A stretch of DNA of 64,000 bases, from contig NZ_BOOC01000007.1 of assembly GCF_016863035.1 (NCBI RefSeq), forward strand, positions 1 through 64,000, given 5' to 3'. Below are positions 1 through 8,911 of the stretch, in pieces; within the stretch, counting starts at the first letter, position 1, and the number at the start of each line of letters is the position of its first letter. The DNA is from Microbispora corallina (GTDB taxonomy: Bacteria > Actinomycetota > Actinomycetes > Streptosporangiales > Streptosporangiaceae). A program made the position numbers and the translations under genes. The notes below the pieces were generated by a model. The model saw nothing but the letters and a program-made list of their open reading frames with translations, did no database searches and was not told the origin of the DNA.

Positions 1-524
1 TCGGTGCCGACTTCTCGGGCGACGCGGGTGACCTCGTCGGCGAAGGAGGAGAGCTGGTCGACCATGGTGTTGACGGTGTTCTTCAGCTCCAGGATCTCGC
101 CCCGGGCGTCCACCGTGATCTTCTGCGACAGATCGCCCTGCGCCACGGCCGTGGTGACCTCGGCGATGGACCGCACCTGACTGGTCAGGTTGCCGGCCAT
201 CGCGTTCACCGAGTCGGTGAGGTCCTTCCAGGTGCCCGACACGCCGGGCACCTCGGCCTGGCCGCCGAGCTGGCCCTCGGTGCCGACCTCGCGGGCGACG
301 CGGGTCACCTCGGAGGTGAACAGTGAGAGCTGGTCCACCATGCCGTTGAAGACGGTGGCGATCTCCTTCAGCAGCCCGTCGCCCTCTTCGGGCAGCCGGG
401 TGCCGAAGTCGCCGTCGCGCACCGCCGTGAGACCGGCCAGCAGCTGCCGGAGATCAAGTTCAGAGTCACCGTTGGCAGCGGACCGCGCCGACCTGCGCTT
501 GACCGTGCCCGCCCTCTCGACCAT
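1..524 (-). CDS. Multi-HAMP sensor histidine kinase, N-terminal part (partial)
   Basis: The gene starts at an ATG at 522-524 on the minus strand and runs off the left edge, so only about 174 codons are visible. After a short basic N-terminus the translation shows repeated HAMP-like units: [36 protein letters not shown], a stretch beginning [20 protein letters not shown], then [20 protein letters not shown] and a second [20 protein letters not shown]. This tandem pattern is characteristic of the very large cytosolic actinobacterial hybrid kinases made of many HAMP repeats followed by GAF, HisKA/HATPase and receiver domains. No transmembrane segment is visible before the first HAMP unit. The kinase domains lie outside the window, so the catalytic class is inferred from the family, not seen. 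Confidence 0.85.
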   Translation of the reverse strand, partial: MVERAGTVKRRSARSAANGDSELDLRQLLAGLTAVRDGDFGTRLPEEGDGLLKEIATVFNGMVDQLSLFTSEVTRVAREVGTEGQLGGQAEVPGVSGTWKDLTDSVNAMAGNLTSQVRSIAEVTTAVAQGDLSQKITVDARGEILELKNTVNTMVDQLSSFADEVTRVAREVGT

Positions 525-633
525 GCACACCCTCACGTTCGCTTCAGGGCCAGGAAGAGAAAGCATATAAACCGCGGCGGGCGCCGTCGCCCCCCGCGCC
601 GCCGGTGTGGACGGCGGGCGAGGGCCCGGCTGA

Positions 634-1512
634 TCAGGCGTTCGGCGAGGACGAACCGATCAACCTGCGGAAGCCCGCCGCCTTCGCGAGGCGGGCGCGC
701 GCGGCGGTGCGCGGGCCTTCCGGATGAAGGACGTCGACGCCGCTGTGGAGGCGGGCCGGGTTGTGGTGCATCTCCGACAGGTGCAGGCAGGCGTCCATCT
801 GCTCCCGCAGTCCCTCGACCAGGTCGGCGGCCTCCCGCTGGAGCCTTCTCGCCCGCGCCAGCAGGGGGCGGGCGGCCCATTCGGCCGCGTCCCGCGGGAC
901 GGGCATGCCCGGCGGCGGGGGATCGGCCCGGCCGCCCGCGCCGACCGGCCGCCACTCCTCCCGCGCGACCGCCTCGTACGGCCCGGCGCCCCGGTGCCGC
1001 TCCGGCCCGGCGTACGGCGTCTCGGCTCCCAGGAGGGGCGGCGCGGCGGGGCCGGGCAGCGGGGCCGGCGGCGGGCAGGGCGGGCCCGGGGGCTCCGGGT
1101 CCGGCACGGCCGGCTTCGTGACGACGACCCCGCTCGCGGCGGCGGACCCTCCTGGCGTTCCGGTCCTGGTCGCCCGCCGGACCGCCTCCTCCGGGGTGGC
1201 GCACAGCGTGATCCGGCCGGGCCACGCCAGAGTGAGCAGCCTCCGGAGCACCGGGGGCGCCGCCGCCACGGACAGGCTTCCTCCCCGCTCCGTCAGCGCC
1301 GCGCAGGTGGCGACCAGCAGCCGGCCACCCGCGACGTCGCAGAACGTCAGCCCGGAGGCGTCCACCACGAGGTGCCGGGCCCACGACGAATGCAGGGCGT
1401 GGAGCCGGGCGGCGAGCCGATCCGCCGTCGTGTAGTCGAGATCGCCGCTGACCCGGATGACCGCGAGGTGGTCGGCGGGGCGGAACAGCGTGACGCTGAC
1501 GTTCAGGTCCAT
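634..1512 (-). CDS. STAS-domain protein (anti-sigma factor antagonist-like) with Pro-rich linker
   Basis: A 292-residue protein. Residues 1-110 form a STAS fold: a beta-rich start ([20 protein letters not shown]), then [20 protein letters not shown], where a Ser or Thr phosphorylation site would sit in SpoIIAA-type antagonists (here in the SGLTFCD stretch). About 90 residues of Pro/Gly/Ala-rich linker follow, then a helical C-terminal segment (roughly 205-285) with Arg/Glu-rich heptads that may mediate partner binding. STAS proteins bind anti-sigma kinases or act as sensory modules in partner-switching. GAAGGA lies upstream of the ATG. The gene is just upstream of, and in the same orientation as, the multi-HAMP kinase, so a joint signalling role is plausible but not proven. 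Confidence 0.75.
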   Translation of the reverse strand: MDLNVSVTLFRPADHLAVIRVSGDLDYTTADRLAARLHALHSSWARHLVVDASGLTFCDVAGGRLLVATCAALTERGGSLSVAAAPPVLRRLLTLAWPGRITLCATPEEAVRRATRTGTPGGSAAASGVVVTKPAVPDPEPPGPPCPPPAPLPGPAAPPLLGAETPYAGPERHRGAGPYEAVAREEWRPVGAGGRADPPPPGMPVPRDAAEWAARPLLARARRLQREAADLVEGLREQMDACLHLSEMHHNPARLHSGVDVLHPEGPRTAARARLAKAAGFRRLIGSSSPNA

Positions 1513-1678
1513 GATCGCCGTCCTTCGACGATCGCGGAGGCGCGGGAACCCCCGCTGGTCCTCTCACCCTAGACGACGGCCCCGGCCCGCGACAGGGTGC
1601 GACGGCGGCCACGGCACGCTCATGACCAGGATCAGACCGTGCGGGGAGGAGGCGGCCGGTGACCGCCCCGGCGGCCGT

Positions 1679-2905
1679 TCAGGGGGTGCCGGGGCTCCGG
1701 TCTCCTGCGGGGTCCGCACGGCCCGCCGACGGCGCGTGGAGCAGGTGCCGGGCGAGGGCGGTCACGGCGAGCACGGCCACCAGCGCGCAGACGCCGGGCC
1801 ACCCGAGCACCGTGTAGGCCCGCACCCCGAGCCATGAGCCGGCGCTGCCGCCGAGGAAGGCGCAGGTCATGTACGCCGTGTTCATCCGGCTGCGGGCCTC
1901 GGGGCGCAGCGCGAAGATCCGCGCCTGGTTGGCCACCTGCCCGGCCTGGGTGGCGACGTCGAGCAGGAGCATGCCCGCCGCGAGCGCGACCAGGCCGGCC
2001 GGGCCGCCCGCCACGCCCGCGAGGAGGACGGCCGCCGCGGCCACCGCGCCGACCGCGCACCACAGGTTGACCTGGTCGGGCCCGTGGCGGTCGGAGCGGC
2101 GCCCCGCGGCGGGGGCGCAGACCACGCTGCCGGCGCCGATCAGGGCGAGCAGGCCCACCGCCTGCGCCCCCAGGCCGTACCGCGGGCCGGTCAGGAGGAG
2201 GGCGACGCAGGTCCAGGCGGCGGAGAAGCCGGCGAAGATCGTGGCCTGGTAGAGGCAGGAGCGGCGCAGTGCGGGCTCGGTGCGCAGCAGCAGCACCGAC
2301 GCGGCCAGCAGCGACGGGTACGGCTGCCGCGATGCCGGGGTCGTGACCGGCACCGCGACGGCCGCGACCGCGGTGAGCGCCAGCACGACCGCCGCCGCGA
2401 CGACGTAGGGCGCGCGCCAGCCCAGCCACTGCCCGACCGTGCCGGAGAACGTGCGCGCCAGCAGGATGCCGGCGATCAGACCGCTCAGCAGCGTGCCGGT
2501 CACGGCCCCCCGGCGCTCCGGCGGCACCAGTCCGGCGGCCATGGGGATGATCACCTGCGGGACCACGGTCGTGACGCCCACGGCGGCGCTCGCGGCGACG
2601 AGGACGGGCAGCGTGGGCGCGGCGCTCGCCGCCAGCAGCCCGAGGCCGGTGAGCGCGAGCAGCGTGACGATCAGCGGGCGGTGCGGCAGCCGGTCGCCCA
2701 GCGGGACCAGCAGGAAGATCCCGGCGGCGTACCCGATCTGGATGGCCGTCACCACCAGCGCCGCCTCGTCGGGCGGCACCCGCAGGCCGGAGGCGATGAG
2801 CGGGCTGATGGCCTGGGGGAAGTAGACGTTGGCCACGCTCACCGCGCAGGCCACCGCCAGAAAGAGGATCGTCCGGCGACCCGGGGACGCCTGCCGCGCC
2901 GCCAC
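1679..2905 (-). CDS. MFS transporter (drug/metabolite exporter)
   Basis: A 408-residue protein with about 12 predicted membrane segments. It begins with hydrophobic RTILFLAVACAVSVANVYF and carries the MFS motif-A-like loop LVPLGDRLPHRPL between helices 2 and 3. The second half repeats the six-helix bundle. It probably exports small molecules by proton antiport across the cytoplasmic membrane; the substrate is not readable from sequence. The start is GTG at 2905, chosen because AGGGAG precedes it by 5 bases. Upstream (2919-2941) TGGAA and TTCCA form a short inverted repeat that could be a regulator site, but no regulator gene is adjacent. Confidence 0.85.
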   Translation of the reverse strand: MAARQASPGRRTILFLAVACAVSVANVYFPQAISPLIASGLRVPPDEAALVVTAIQIGYAAGIFLLVPLGDRLPHRPLIVTLLALTGLGLLAASAAPTLPVLVAASAAVGVTTVVPQVIIPMAAGLVPPERRGAVTGTLLSGLIAGILLARTFSGTVGQWLGWRAPYVVAAAVVLALTAVAAVAVPVTTPASRQPYPSLLAASVLLLRTEPALRRSCLYQATIFAGFSAAWTCVALLLTGPRYGLGAQAVGLLALIGAGSVVCAPAAGRRSDRHGPDQVNLWCAVGAVAAAAVLLAGVAGGPAGLVALAAGMLLLDVATQAGQVANQARIFALRPEARSRMNTAYMTCAFLGGSAGSWLGVRAYTVLGWPGVCALVAVLAVTALARHLLHAPSAGRADPAGDRSPGTP

Positions 2906-3067
2906 GTTTTCTCCCTATTGGAACCGATTTGACGGATTCCAGACTTTATCAAGCGTGCGGCGCGCCCAGGCGGGCAACATCAACTCCAGCACGACCGGGA
3001 GTAGGATGCCCGGAAATGAAGTGCCCGGGGGTGGCCGCGTCCCCGGACGGAAGCGGGAGGGCCGCCG

Positions 3068-3853
3068 ATGGGTGAGGGAACCGGGACGGGGTCGCCTCGG
3101 CCGGGCTGGGCCGTCGAGCGCTTCGGCCACCGCGCCGAGTCCGTGCGCCGCCGCCTCGTGGCCGCGCTCGCCGAGGCCGTGGGCAACGCCCAGGACGCCC
3201 AGCGGTGGTCGCGCAGCGACAAGCGGTTCCCGTTCGGCCACACCCTCATGACCCGCCGCTACGAGGCGCTGGTCGAGGCGTTCCGCGACGAGCCCGGATT
3301 CCGCATGGTCAGGCCGTACGGCTCGCCGCACCACCTGGTGATCCTCGACGGCAACCTGCTGCTCCCGTTCCGGTACGCCGAGGACGACACCACTCCGATC
3401 ACGGAGGCGCGGGTGGGCGACGGCCGGATCTCGGCCCTGGTCCGGGAGCTGTTCACCCGGTTCGGCCCGGCCGCCTCCTATCTCCAGGAGGAGCTCGACC
3501 TGTCGATCGAGGAGCGCGACGACCTCGACCGCCTGCGCCCGGCCCTGGTCCGGCTTCCCGGCGACACCCGCCTCGTCCCGGTCGCGTACGCGGGGAACGC
3601 CCACGCCGGGCTGCTGCGGCTCTACTGGGGTGAGGCCGAGCTGCTCGACGACTTCGGCAGGCTCCGCTGGCTGCACCACGAGCAGATCCCGCTCGCCCTG
3701 GCGGCGGGCGCGTATCTCGCCGAGGTCGGCGCCGGCGGCGGCCGGTTCGACGACGGCGCGCCGCCCGAGCTGGGCCTGCGCCCGCACACCTCGCGGGTCC
3801 CGGACGAGGCGGCGGAGGGGACGGCGGTCGCGGCGGGCGATGAGCGCGCCTGA
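3068..3853 (+). CDS. Conserved hypothetical protein paired with an XRE/ImmA protein
   Basis: A 261-residue soluble protein of unknown function. Visible features are an N-terminal helical segment, RYEALVEAFRDEPGF, then a beta-rich core (MVRPYGSPHHLVILDGNLLL, PFRYAEDDTTP), an acidic helix SLQEEL-like around EELDLSIEERDDLDRL, and a C-terminal region RLYWGEAELLDDFGRLRWL. There is no signal peptide or membrane segment. GGGAGG precedes the ATG. The gene's last 14 bases overlap the start of the downstream XRE/ImmA gene (ATG at 3840), so the two are translationally coupled. Such pairs of an uncharacterised protein plus an HTH-ImmA protease are common in actinobacteria; a regulated-target or toxin-like role is possible but is inference. 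Confidence 0.7.
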   Translation: MGEGTGTGSPRPGWAVERFGHRAESVRRRLVAALAEAVGNAQDAQRWSRSDKRFPFGHTLMTRRYEALVEAFRDEPGFRMVRPYGSPHHLVILDGNLLLPFRYAEDDTTPITEARVGDGRISALVRELFTRFGPAASYLQEELDLSIEERDDLDRLRPALVRLPGDTRLVPVAYAGNAHAGLLRLYWGEAELLDDFGRLRWLHHEQIPLALAAGAYLAEVGAGGGRFDDGAPPELGLRPHTSRVPDEAAEGTAVAAGDERA

Positions 3854-5000
3854 GCCGCCCGCCCGGCCAGGGACGCCCGGGCCGCAGGCCGTCAGCGACG
3901 CTTTCGACCCGGCCCGGCTGACCCAGGCCCGCCACCTGGCCGGCCTGGCCAAGAAGGACCTGGCGGCCAGGATCGGCGTCACGCCGACCGCGGTCGGGCA
4001 GTACGAGACCGGGGCGACCCGGCCGAGGCCGGAGCTGATCCCGCGGCTGGCGCGGGCCCTGGCCGTGCCGCCGGCGTTCTTCCTCGCCGGCCGTCCGCAC
4101 GGCAAGCTCGACGGGTCGATGGCGCACTTCCGCAGCCTGCGCTCGACCCGCGCCTACCAGCGGGCCAAGGCCGTCGCGTTCGCCGAGCAGGTCTGGGAGC
4201 TGGCCCACGCCCTGGAACGGCGGGTGCGGCTGCCCCGCGTCGACCTGCCGGGGTTCTCCGGCGGGGAGGCCCATCCCGGTGTCGATCTGCCGCGCGAGCC
4301 GGCGCAGGCCGCCCGCGCGCTGCGCCGCCTCTGGGGCGTCGGCGCCGGCCCGCTCGCGCACATCGTCCGCCACATGGAGGCCCACGGGATCATCGTGGTG
4401 TTCCCGCCCGCCGACGAGGACGCGGCGACGGTCGACGCCTTCTCCACCTCCCAGCTGCCCCGTCCCGTCGTGGTGCTCACCGCAAACCGGTTCGACGACA
4501 TCCACCGCTACCGCTTCACGGCCGCGCACGAGCTGGGCCACCTGGTCCTGCACGGCGACATCGCGTCGGGGGACTCCCAGCAGGAGCGGGAGGCCGACGC
4601 GTTCGCGGCCGAGCTGCTCACCCCGCGCGACAGCATCCTGCCCGAGCTGCCGGGACGGCTCGACCTGCGCCGGCTGGCCCGGCTGCGCGACGTGTGGGGG
4701 GTGTCCGTCGACTCCCTGCTCTACCGCTGCCGGGAGGTCGGCCTGATCTCCGACTCCGCCGCCGGCCGGGCCTACCAGCGCCTGGGCGAGCTGCGCGGCC
4801 AGCCGGGATTCGCCCCCGAGCCGATCAGCGGCTATCCGGGGGAGCAGCCCGTCCTGCTCCGGGAGGCGTTCGACCTGGCGGTGGCCGAGACCGGGCTGAC
4901 CATGGCGGCGCTCGCCGCGCAGTTGGCCTGGCCGGCCGCACGCGTCCGCGAGCTGCTGGGGATGCCCGACCCCCGTCCCGCGCTCCGCATCGTCCCCTGA
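3840..5000 (+). CDS. XRE-family regulator fused to ImmA/IrrE metallopeptidase
   Basis: Starting at ATG 3840 this is a 386-residue protein. Residues about 25-75 are an XRE helix-turn-helix (LTQARHLAGLAKKDLAARIG, VTPTAVGQYETGATRP). Residues about 165-300 form an ImmA/IrrE (COG2856) peptidase with the zinc motif HELGH at 230-234 and the third-ligand region QEREADAFAAELLTPRD. In ICEBs1 and Deinococcus, ImmA/IrrE proteases cleave repressor proteins in response to DNA damage or signals. Here repressor and protease domains are in one chain, so the protein may cleave itself or its partner. It overlaps the preceding gene by 14 bases, which makes that gene product the obvious candidate partner. It ends 19 bases from the convergent DUF6098 gene. 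Confidence 0.9.
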   Translation: MSAPEPPARPGTPGPQAVSDAFDPARLTQARHLAGLAKKDLAARIGVTPTAVGQYETGATRPRPELIPRLARALAVPPAFFLAGRPHGKLDGSMAHFRSLRSTRAYQRAKAVAFAEQVWELAHALERRVRLPRVDLPGFSGGEAHPGVDLPREPAQAARALRRLWGVGAGPLAHIVRHMEAHGIIVVFPPADEDAATVDAFSTSQLPRPVVVLTANRFDDIHRYRFTAAHELGHLVLHGDIASGDSQQEREADAFAAELLTPRDSILPELPGRLDLRRLARLRDVWGVSVDSLLYRCREVGLISDSAAGRAYQRLGELRGQPGFAPEPISGYPGEQPVLLREAFDLAVAETGLTMAALAAQLAWPAARVRELLGMPDPRPALRIVP

Positions 5001-5019
5001 GGCGGGGTGTCCGCCCGGG

Positions 5020-5493
5020 TCAGCCGGTGGAGTCGCGGCCGGAGTCGAAGGCCTTCTCGTAGTGCTCGCGCGACTGCTCGATCACGCTCTCGTGGAGCCG
5101 GGCCACCGGCTCGACGTCGGCGATCAGCGGCTCGTGGTCCGGGCCCCGGCCGGCCACCCGCCCGGCCAAGACCCAGGCGTGGCGGTCGGGCTCCTCGCCG
5201 AGGTGGGTGTACTTGCACACCTGCCGGGCCACCCAGTCGCGCAGCGGGCTGGTCCACCACGGCTCCGCGTCGAGGACGGTCGCCGACAGCCCGGGGAGCC
5301 GGTGCCCGCTCTCGTAGTCGACGCTCGGGCGGCCGGCGTCGGCCTCCGGCCCCTTCGAGTACCGCAGGTAGAGCCCGGGCCGCCGGGCCACCAGCTCGGT
5401 CAGCTCGTCCAGGCTCCGTACGACCGGCAGGTCGCGGCCGGCCTCCCGTCCGTCCGCGGGCCCGTCCTCCAGCCGCTGCCTCGGGCCGCTCAT
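5020..5493 (-). CDS. DUF6098 family protein
   Basis: A 157-residue soluble protein that I recognise as the actinobacterial DUF6098 type. It contains LPVVRSLDELTELVARRPGL, YLRYSKGPEADAGR, LPGLSATVLDAEPWW and a Trp-rich DWVARQVCKYTHL segment, followed by WVLAGRVAGRGPDHEPL. Function is unknown; members are short stand-alone cytosolic proteins. It is convergent with the XRE/ImmA gene and divergent from the esterase gene, with no clear operon partner. Confidence 0.7.
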   Translation of the reverse strand: MSGPRQRLEDGPADGREAGRDLPVVRSLDELTELVARRPGLYLRYSKGPEADAGRPSVDYESGHRLPGLSATVLDAEPWWTSPLRDWVARQVCKYTHLGEEPDRHAWVLAGRVAGRGPDHEPLIADVEPVARLHESVIEQSREHYEKAFDSGRDSTG

Positions 5494-5741
5494 CGGCGCC
5501 CCCTTTCCTCGCTCCCTCGCCTCCTGGACGGACGTACGGGCCGGTCCCGGGACCTGGTCTCACCACCGGGAGCGCCCGTCCGTGAGGGCCACCCTCCCCT
5601 GGCGGGGGAGAGGCAAACCGCGGCGGGGCCGCCATCCGGCGGGTGCGGGCCGGGCCATTCGCGCCATCTCGCGGTTGCCGGGTGACCTGCGGCGACGCAG
5701 GATCGGAAGCAGCCCGAACGGACGACATCGAGGAGGCCGAG

Positions 5742-6722
5742 GTGGCGCAGAGCCCCAGCCAGCATCCGAACCTGGACCCCGAGCTGAGGGCGGCCGTCGA
5801 ACAGGGCGGCCTGATGACGGGCGACCTGTCGACGGTCACCTTCGGGGACCTGCCGGAGATGCGCGCCCAGATGAACGCGGCCCTGGCGGCGATGGCCCCC
5901 GCGTTCCCCGCCGGCGTCACGGTCGAGGACAGGAAGGTGCCCGGCCCGGAGGGCGCGCCGGCCGTCCGGGTGCGGATCTACCGGCCGGAGACGCAGGACG
6001 GCCCGCTGCCCGCGCTCTACTGGATCCACGGCGGCGGAATGATCATCGGCAGCCCCGAGATCGACGACGCCCGGATGGCCGCGAACGTGCTGGAGATCGG
6101 CTGCGTGGTCGTCTCCGTCGACTACCGGCTCGCGCCCGAGCACCCGCACCCCGCGCCGGTCGAGGACTGCTACGCCGGGCTCGTGTGGACCGCGCGGAAC
6201 GCGGACGACCTCGGCGTCGACCCCGCCAGGATCGCGATCGGGGGAGCCAGCGCGGGAGGCGGCCTCGCGGCCGGGACCGCCCTGCTCGCCCGCGACCGCG
6301 GCGGCCCGGCCCTCGCCTTCCAGCTGCTGGTCTGCCCGATGCTCGACGACCGGAACACCACGCCGTCGAGCCGGGAGTTCGCGCAGGCCGTCGTGTGGGA
6401 CCGGGCGGCCAACCTGTTCGGGTGGTCCGCGCTGCTCGGCGACGCGGCCGGGGGCGAGGACGTGCCGATCTACGCGGCCCCCGCCCGGGCGGGCGACCTG
6501 TCCGGACTGCCGCCCGCCTTCGTCGACGTGGGCGAGCTCGAGGTCTTCCGGGACGAGTGCGTGGAGTACGCCCTCCGGCTCGCCCAGGCCGGTGTGTCGA
6601 CCGAGTTCCACCTGTGGCCGGGCGCCTTCCACGGCTTCGCGGGGATGGTTCCCGGCGCGACGATCAGCAGAAGGGCCTCTGACGCTCAGGTCGCCGCGCT
6701 GCGCCGGGCGCTCGTGAAGTGA
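5742..6722 (+). CDS. Alpha/beta hydrolase, HSL (type IV) esterase
   Basis: A 326-residue cytosolic esterase/lipase of the hormone-sensitive-lipase family. The oxyanion motif HGGGM is near residue 100, the nucleophile elbow is GGASAGG (Ser near 167), the acid is likely Asp or Glu in FVDVGELEVFRDE, and the His is in GAFHGF near the C-terminus. Family members hydrolyse short-chain acyl esters. GTG at 5742 is chosen as start because a perfect AGGAGG lies at 5731-5736; longer upstream readings lack a ribosome site and conservation. A strong hairpin at 6733-6764 follows the gene. Confidence 0.9.
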   Translation: MAQSPSQHPNLDPELRAAVEQGGLMTGDLSTVTFGDLPEMRAQMNAALAAMAPAFPAGVTVEDRKVPGPEGAPAVRVRIYRPETQDGPLPALYWIHGGGMIIGSPEIDDARMAANVLEIGCVVVSVDYRLAPEHPHPAPVEDCYAGLVWTARNADDLGVDPARIAIGGASAGGGLAAGTALLARDRGGPALAFQLLVCPMLDDRNTTPSSREFAQAVVWDRAANLFGWSALLGDAAGGEDVPIYAAPARAGDLSGLPPAFVDVGELEVFRDECVEYALRLAQAGVSTEFHLWPGAFHGFAGMVPGATISRRASDAQVAALRRALVK

Positions 6723-6732
6723 AGGGACCGGA

Positions 6733-6764
6733 CCGCCGTACCGACGAATGTTCTGGTACGGCGG
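6733..6764 (+). terminator. Likely intrinsic terminator after the esterase gene
   Basis: CCGCCGTACC (6733-6742) and GGTACGGCGG (6755-6764) form a perfect 10-bp stem with a 12-base loop, 10 bases beyond the esterase stop codon. There is no long U-run, as is usual in high-GC actinobacteria. Confidence 0.65.
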
Positions 6765-6807
6765 CCCGTTTGCCCACACAATGGGTGCGAACCGCACCTA
6801 AGGGGGC

Positions 6808-8043
6808 ATGATGGCCATCGATTTCACCCTCGCACCCGAGCACGAGGAGATCCGGGCGCGCGTGCGCGCCTTCATCCGGGAGACCGTGATCCCCGCCGTG
6901 GAGGAGTTCGAGGGCGAGCGGGAGGCGCCGCGCGAGGAGTACCTGCGCACGATCTTCGGGCTGCGCCGCACGGCGCGCGCCGAGGGACTGTGGCTGCCCC
7001 ACATGCCCAAGGAGTGGGGCGGGATGGGCCTCGGCCACGTGGAGCTCGCGATGGTGCAGGCCGAGGCGGCCAAGACCCGCCTGGGCCCGTGGATCCTCAA
7101 CTGCGCCGCCCCCGACGAGGGCAACATGCACACGCTGCTGCACTGGGGCACGGACGAGCAGCGGGAGCGGTACCTGCGGCCGCTGACCGAGGGCGTCGCG
7201 ACCTCGTGCTTCGCGATGACCGAGCCGGAGGTGGCCGGCTCCGACCCGACCCTGATCCGCACCCGCGCCGTACGGGACGGGGACGAGTGGGTGATCGACG
7301 GCCACAAGTGGTTCATCTCGAACGCCCGCCGGGCGACGTTCGCCATCCTCATCGCCCGGACCGAGGACGACGTCCCCGAGGGCGCGCGCGGCGCGACGAC
7401 GGCCTTCCTGGTCGACCTGCCGCAGGAGGGCTGGAACGACGTCCGCGAGGTCGAGACCATGCACGGCTCGACGGGCCACAGCGAGATCGTCATCAGCGGC
7501 CTGCGGGTGCCGGACGGCCAGATCCTCGGCGGGCGGGGCAACGGCCACCGGCTGGGGCAGTACCGGCTCGGCCCGGCCCGGCTCGCCCACTGCATGCGCT
7601 GGATCTCCCAGGCCGAGCACGCCCTCGACATGATGGTCGACCGCGCGCTCAACCGGTACAGCCACGGCTCGCTGCTCGCCGAGAAGCAGGGCGTGCAGTG
7701 GATGATCGCCGACTCGGCCATGGAGCTGTACCAGTGCAAGCTGATGGTCCTGCACGCCGCTTCCAAGATCGACAGGGGGGAGGACTTCCGCACCGAGGTG
7801 TCCATGGCCAAGCACTTCGTGGCGGGCAGCCTCAACCGGATCGTCGACCGGGCGATCCAGGTGCACGGCGCGCTCGGCTACTCGACCGACACCCCGCTGG
7901 CCGGCATGTTCCAGCACGCCCGGTGGGCCCGGTTCGCCGACGGGGCCGACGAGATCCACCAGATGCGGATCGCCGAGCGGACGATCGAGGCCTACCGCTC
8001 GACCGGCTCCACGAGCTCCGCCACGGGCGGCCTGCCCCTCTGA
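6808..8043 (+). CDS. Acyl-CoA dehydrogenase (ACAD10/11-like)
   Basis: A 411-residue FAD-dependent acyl-CoA dehydrogenase. It shows the family order of an N-terminal helical domain, a middle beta domain (FAMTEPEVAGSDPTLIRTRA, KWFISNARRATFAILIA), and the C-terminal helical bundle (IQVHGALGYSTDTPLAGM, FADGADEIHQMRIAERTI). The DGADEIH motif replaces the usual EGTxEI seen in medium-chain enzymes; the DG-DE form occurs in the ACAD10/11 branch. It should oxidise an acyl-CoA to the enoyl-CoA with electrons passing to ETF. It lies alone between two terminators, so it is probably monocistronic. The substrate is unknown. Confidence 0.9.
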   Translation: MMAIDFTLAPEHEEIRARVRAFIRETVIPAVEEFEGEREAPREEYLRTIFGLRRTARAEGLWLPHMPKEWGGMGLGHVELAMVQAEAAKTRLGPWILNCAAPDEGNMHTLLHWGTDEQRERYLRPLTEGVATSCFAMTEPEVAGSDPTLIRTRAVRDGDEWVIDGHKWFISNARRATFAILIARTEDDVPEGARGATTAFLVDLPQEGWNDVREVETMHGSTGHSEIVISGLRVPDGQILGGRGNGHRLGQYRLGPARLAHCMRWISQAEHALDMMVDRALNRYSHGSLLAEKQGVQWMIADSAMELYQCKLMVLHAASKIDRGEDFRTEVSMAKHFVAGSLNRIVDRAIQVHGALGYSTDTPLAGMFQHARWARFADGADEIHQMRIAERTIEAYRSTGSTSSATGGLPL

Positions 8044-8056
8044 GTTTTCGATGACC

Positions 8057-8086
8057 CGCCCCGGACGGCGCCTCCCGTCCGGGGCG
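8057..8086 (+). terminator. Intrinsic terminator after acyl-CoA dehydrogenase
   Basis: CGCCCCGGACGG (8057-8068) pairs perfectly with CCGTCCGGGGCG (8075-8086) around a 6-base loop. It lies between convergent genes and may serve both strands. Confidence 0.75.
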
Positions 8087-8151
8087 AGTGGCAGCGGATC
8101 GATCCGCGCCCGCCTTGTCGGCCTGCCCGAGATCAGGCGGCCGCACCGGCA

Positions 8152-8604
8152 CTAGCTCGACGAGCAGCTGGTGAGCCAGGGGCCGGGATAGACCGGCTGA
8201 GTACTGCAGTTCAGGGTGAGGCTCACGCTGGTCGCGCCGGAGGGGACGCTGACCCCGCCGTAGCCGGACAGGTCCCATTGGTGCCCCGAACTGCACAGGG
8301 CGTAGACGGTGACGGATGTGGTCCCGCTGGGCAGCGTCGCGGTGATTCCGTAGGCATGTGTGGCCGGGATGGCGTACGGGCTGAAGCTGACCGAGCCGCC
8401 GGGGCTGGCGTAAACCGATACCTGATAGGGATACCAGTCACTGGTGCTCCCGCTGTAGTTGACGTTCAGGCAGTCCACGGTGGCGTTCAGGACGGTGGTG
8501 CCGGCCATGGCGGGTTGCGGCGCGGCCACCAGGCCGAACGCCCCGGTGGCGACGAGCGCTGAACCCAGCGCCAGCGCCCGCCGGGCTGATTTCACAGCGA
8601 ACAT
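8152..8604 (-). CDS. Small secreted protein of unknown function
   Basis: A 150-residue exported protein. ATG at 8604 is preferred over two nearby upstream starts because AAGGG lies 6 bases in front of it. The N-terminus is a classic Sec signal: basic VKSARRALALGS, a hydrophobic core and a cleavage region APQPAMAG. The mature part is about 115 residues, beta-rich, Gly/Ser/Tyr-rich, with four Cys (in ATVDCLNVNYSG, YALCSSGHQWDL, LTLNCSTQP, LTSCSSS) that may form two disulfides. It has no catalytic motif I can name. A plausible promoter lies 40-70 bases upstream. Confidence 0.7.
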   Translation of the reverse strand: MFAVKSARRALALGSALVATGAFGLVAAPQPAMAGTTVLNATVDCLNVNYSGSTSDWYPYQVSVYASPGGSVSFSPYAIPATHAYGITATLPSGTTSVTVYALCSSGHQWDLSGYGGVSVPSGATSVSLTLNCSTQPVYPGPWLTSCSSS

Positions 8605-8642
8605 GGGCATCCCTTCTCTCGCCTTCACTATCAGCCACAACG

Positions 8643-8671
8643 AATTCAGCATCCGGCAGGGTGACCGTCAA
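8643..8671 (-). promoter_or_regulatory. Candidate promoter of the small secreted protein
   Basis: On the minus strand TTGACG (8671-8666) and TGAATT (8648-8643) are spaced by 17 bases, matching a vegetative -35/-10 arrangement, and the gene starts at 8604. The remainder of the 307-base gap 8605-8911 is relatively AT-rich and shows no gene. Confidence 0.45.
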
Positions 8672-8911
8672 TGGCCTCCGTTTTCGGCAGGGCCAAAACG
8701 TCGGGCCGGCCGGGGATGAGAAAAGAGCGGCGGCTCCCGGCGATCGAATCCGTGACCCGCAAGATTTATCGGGCGGGGCCTGGACGACCGCGACGTTTGC
8801 GGAATCCACATCGGAAAATAAATGGGAAACGCAGGCCCGCAGAAGTGACATGCCATTTCGACCGGCACCCGGCCGGCTGAAATATTCAAAAGGAAACTCC
8901 GCGAAGACGGC

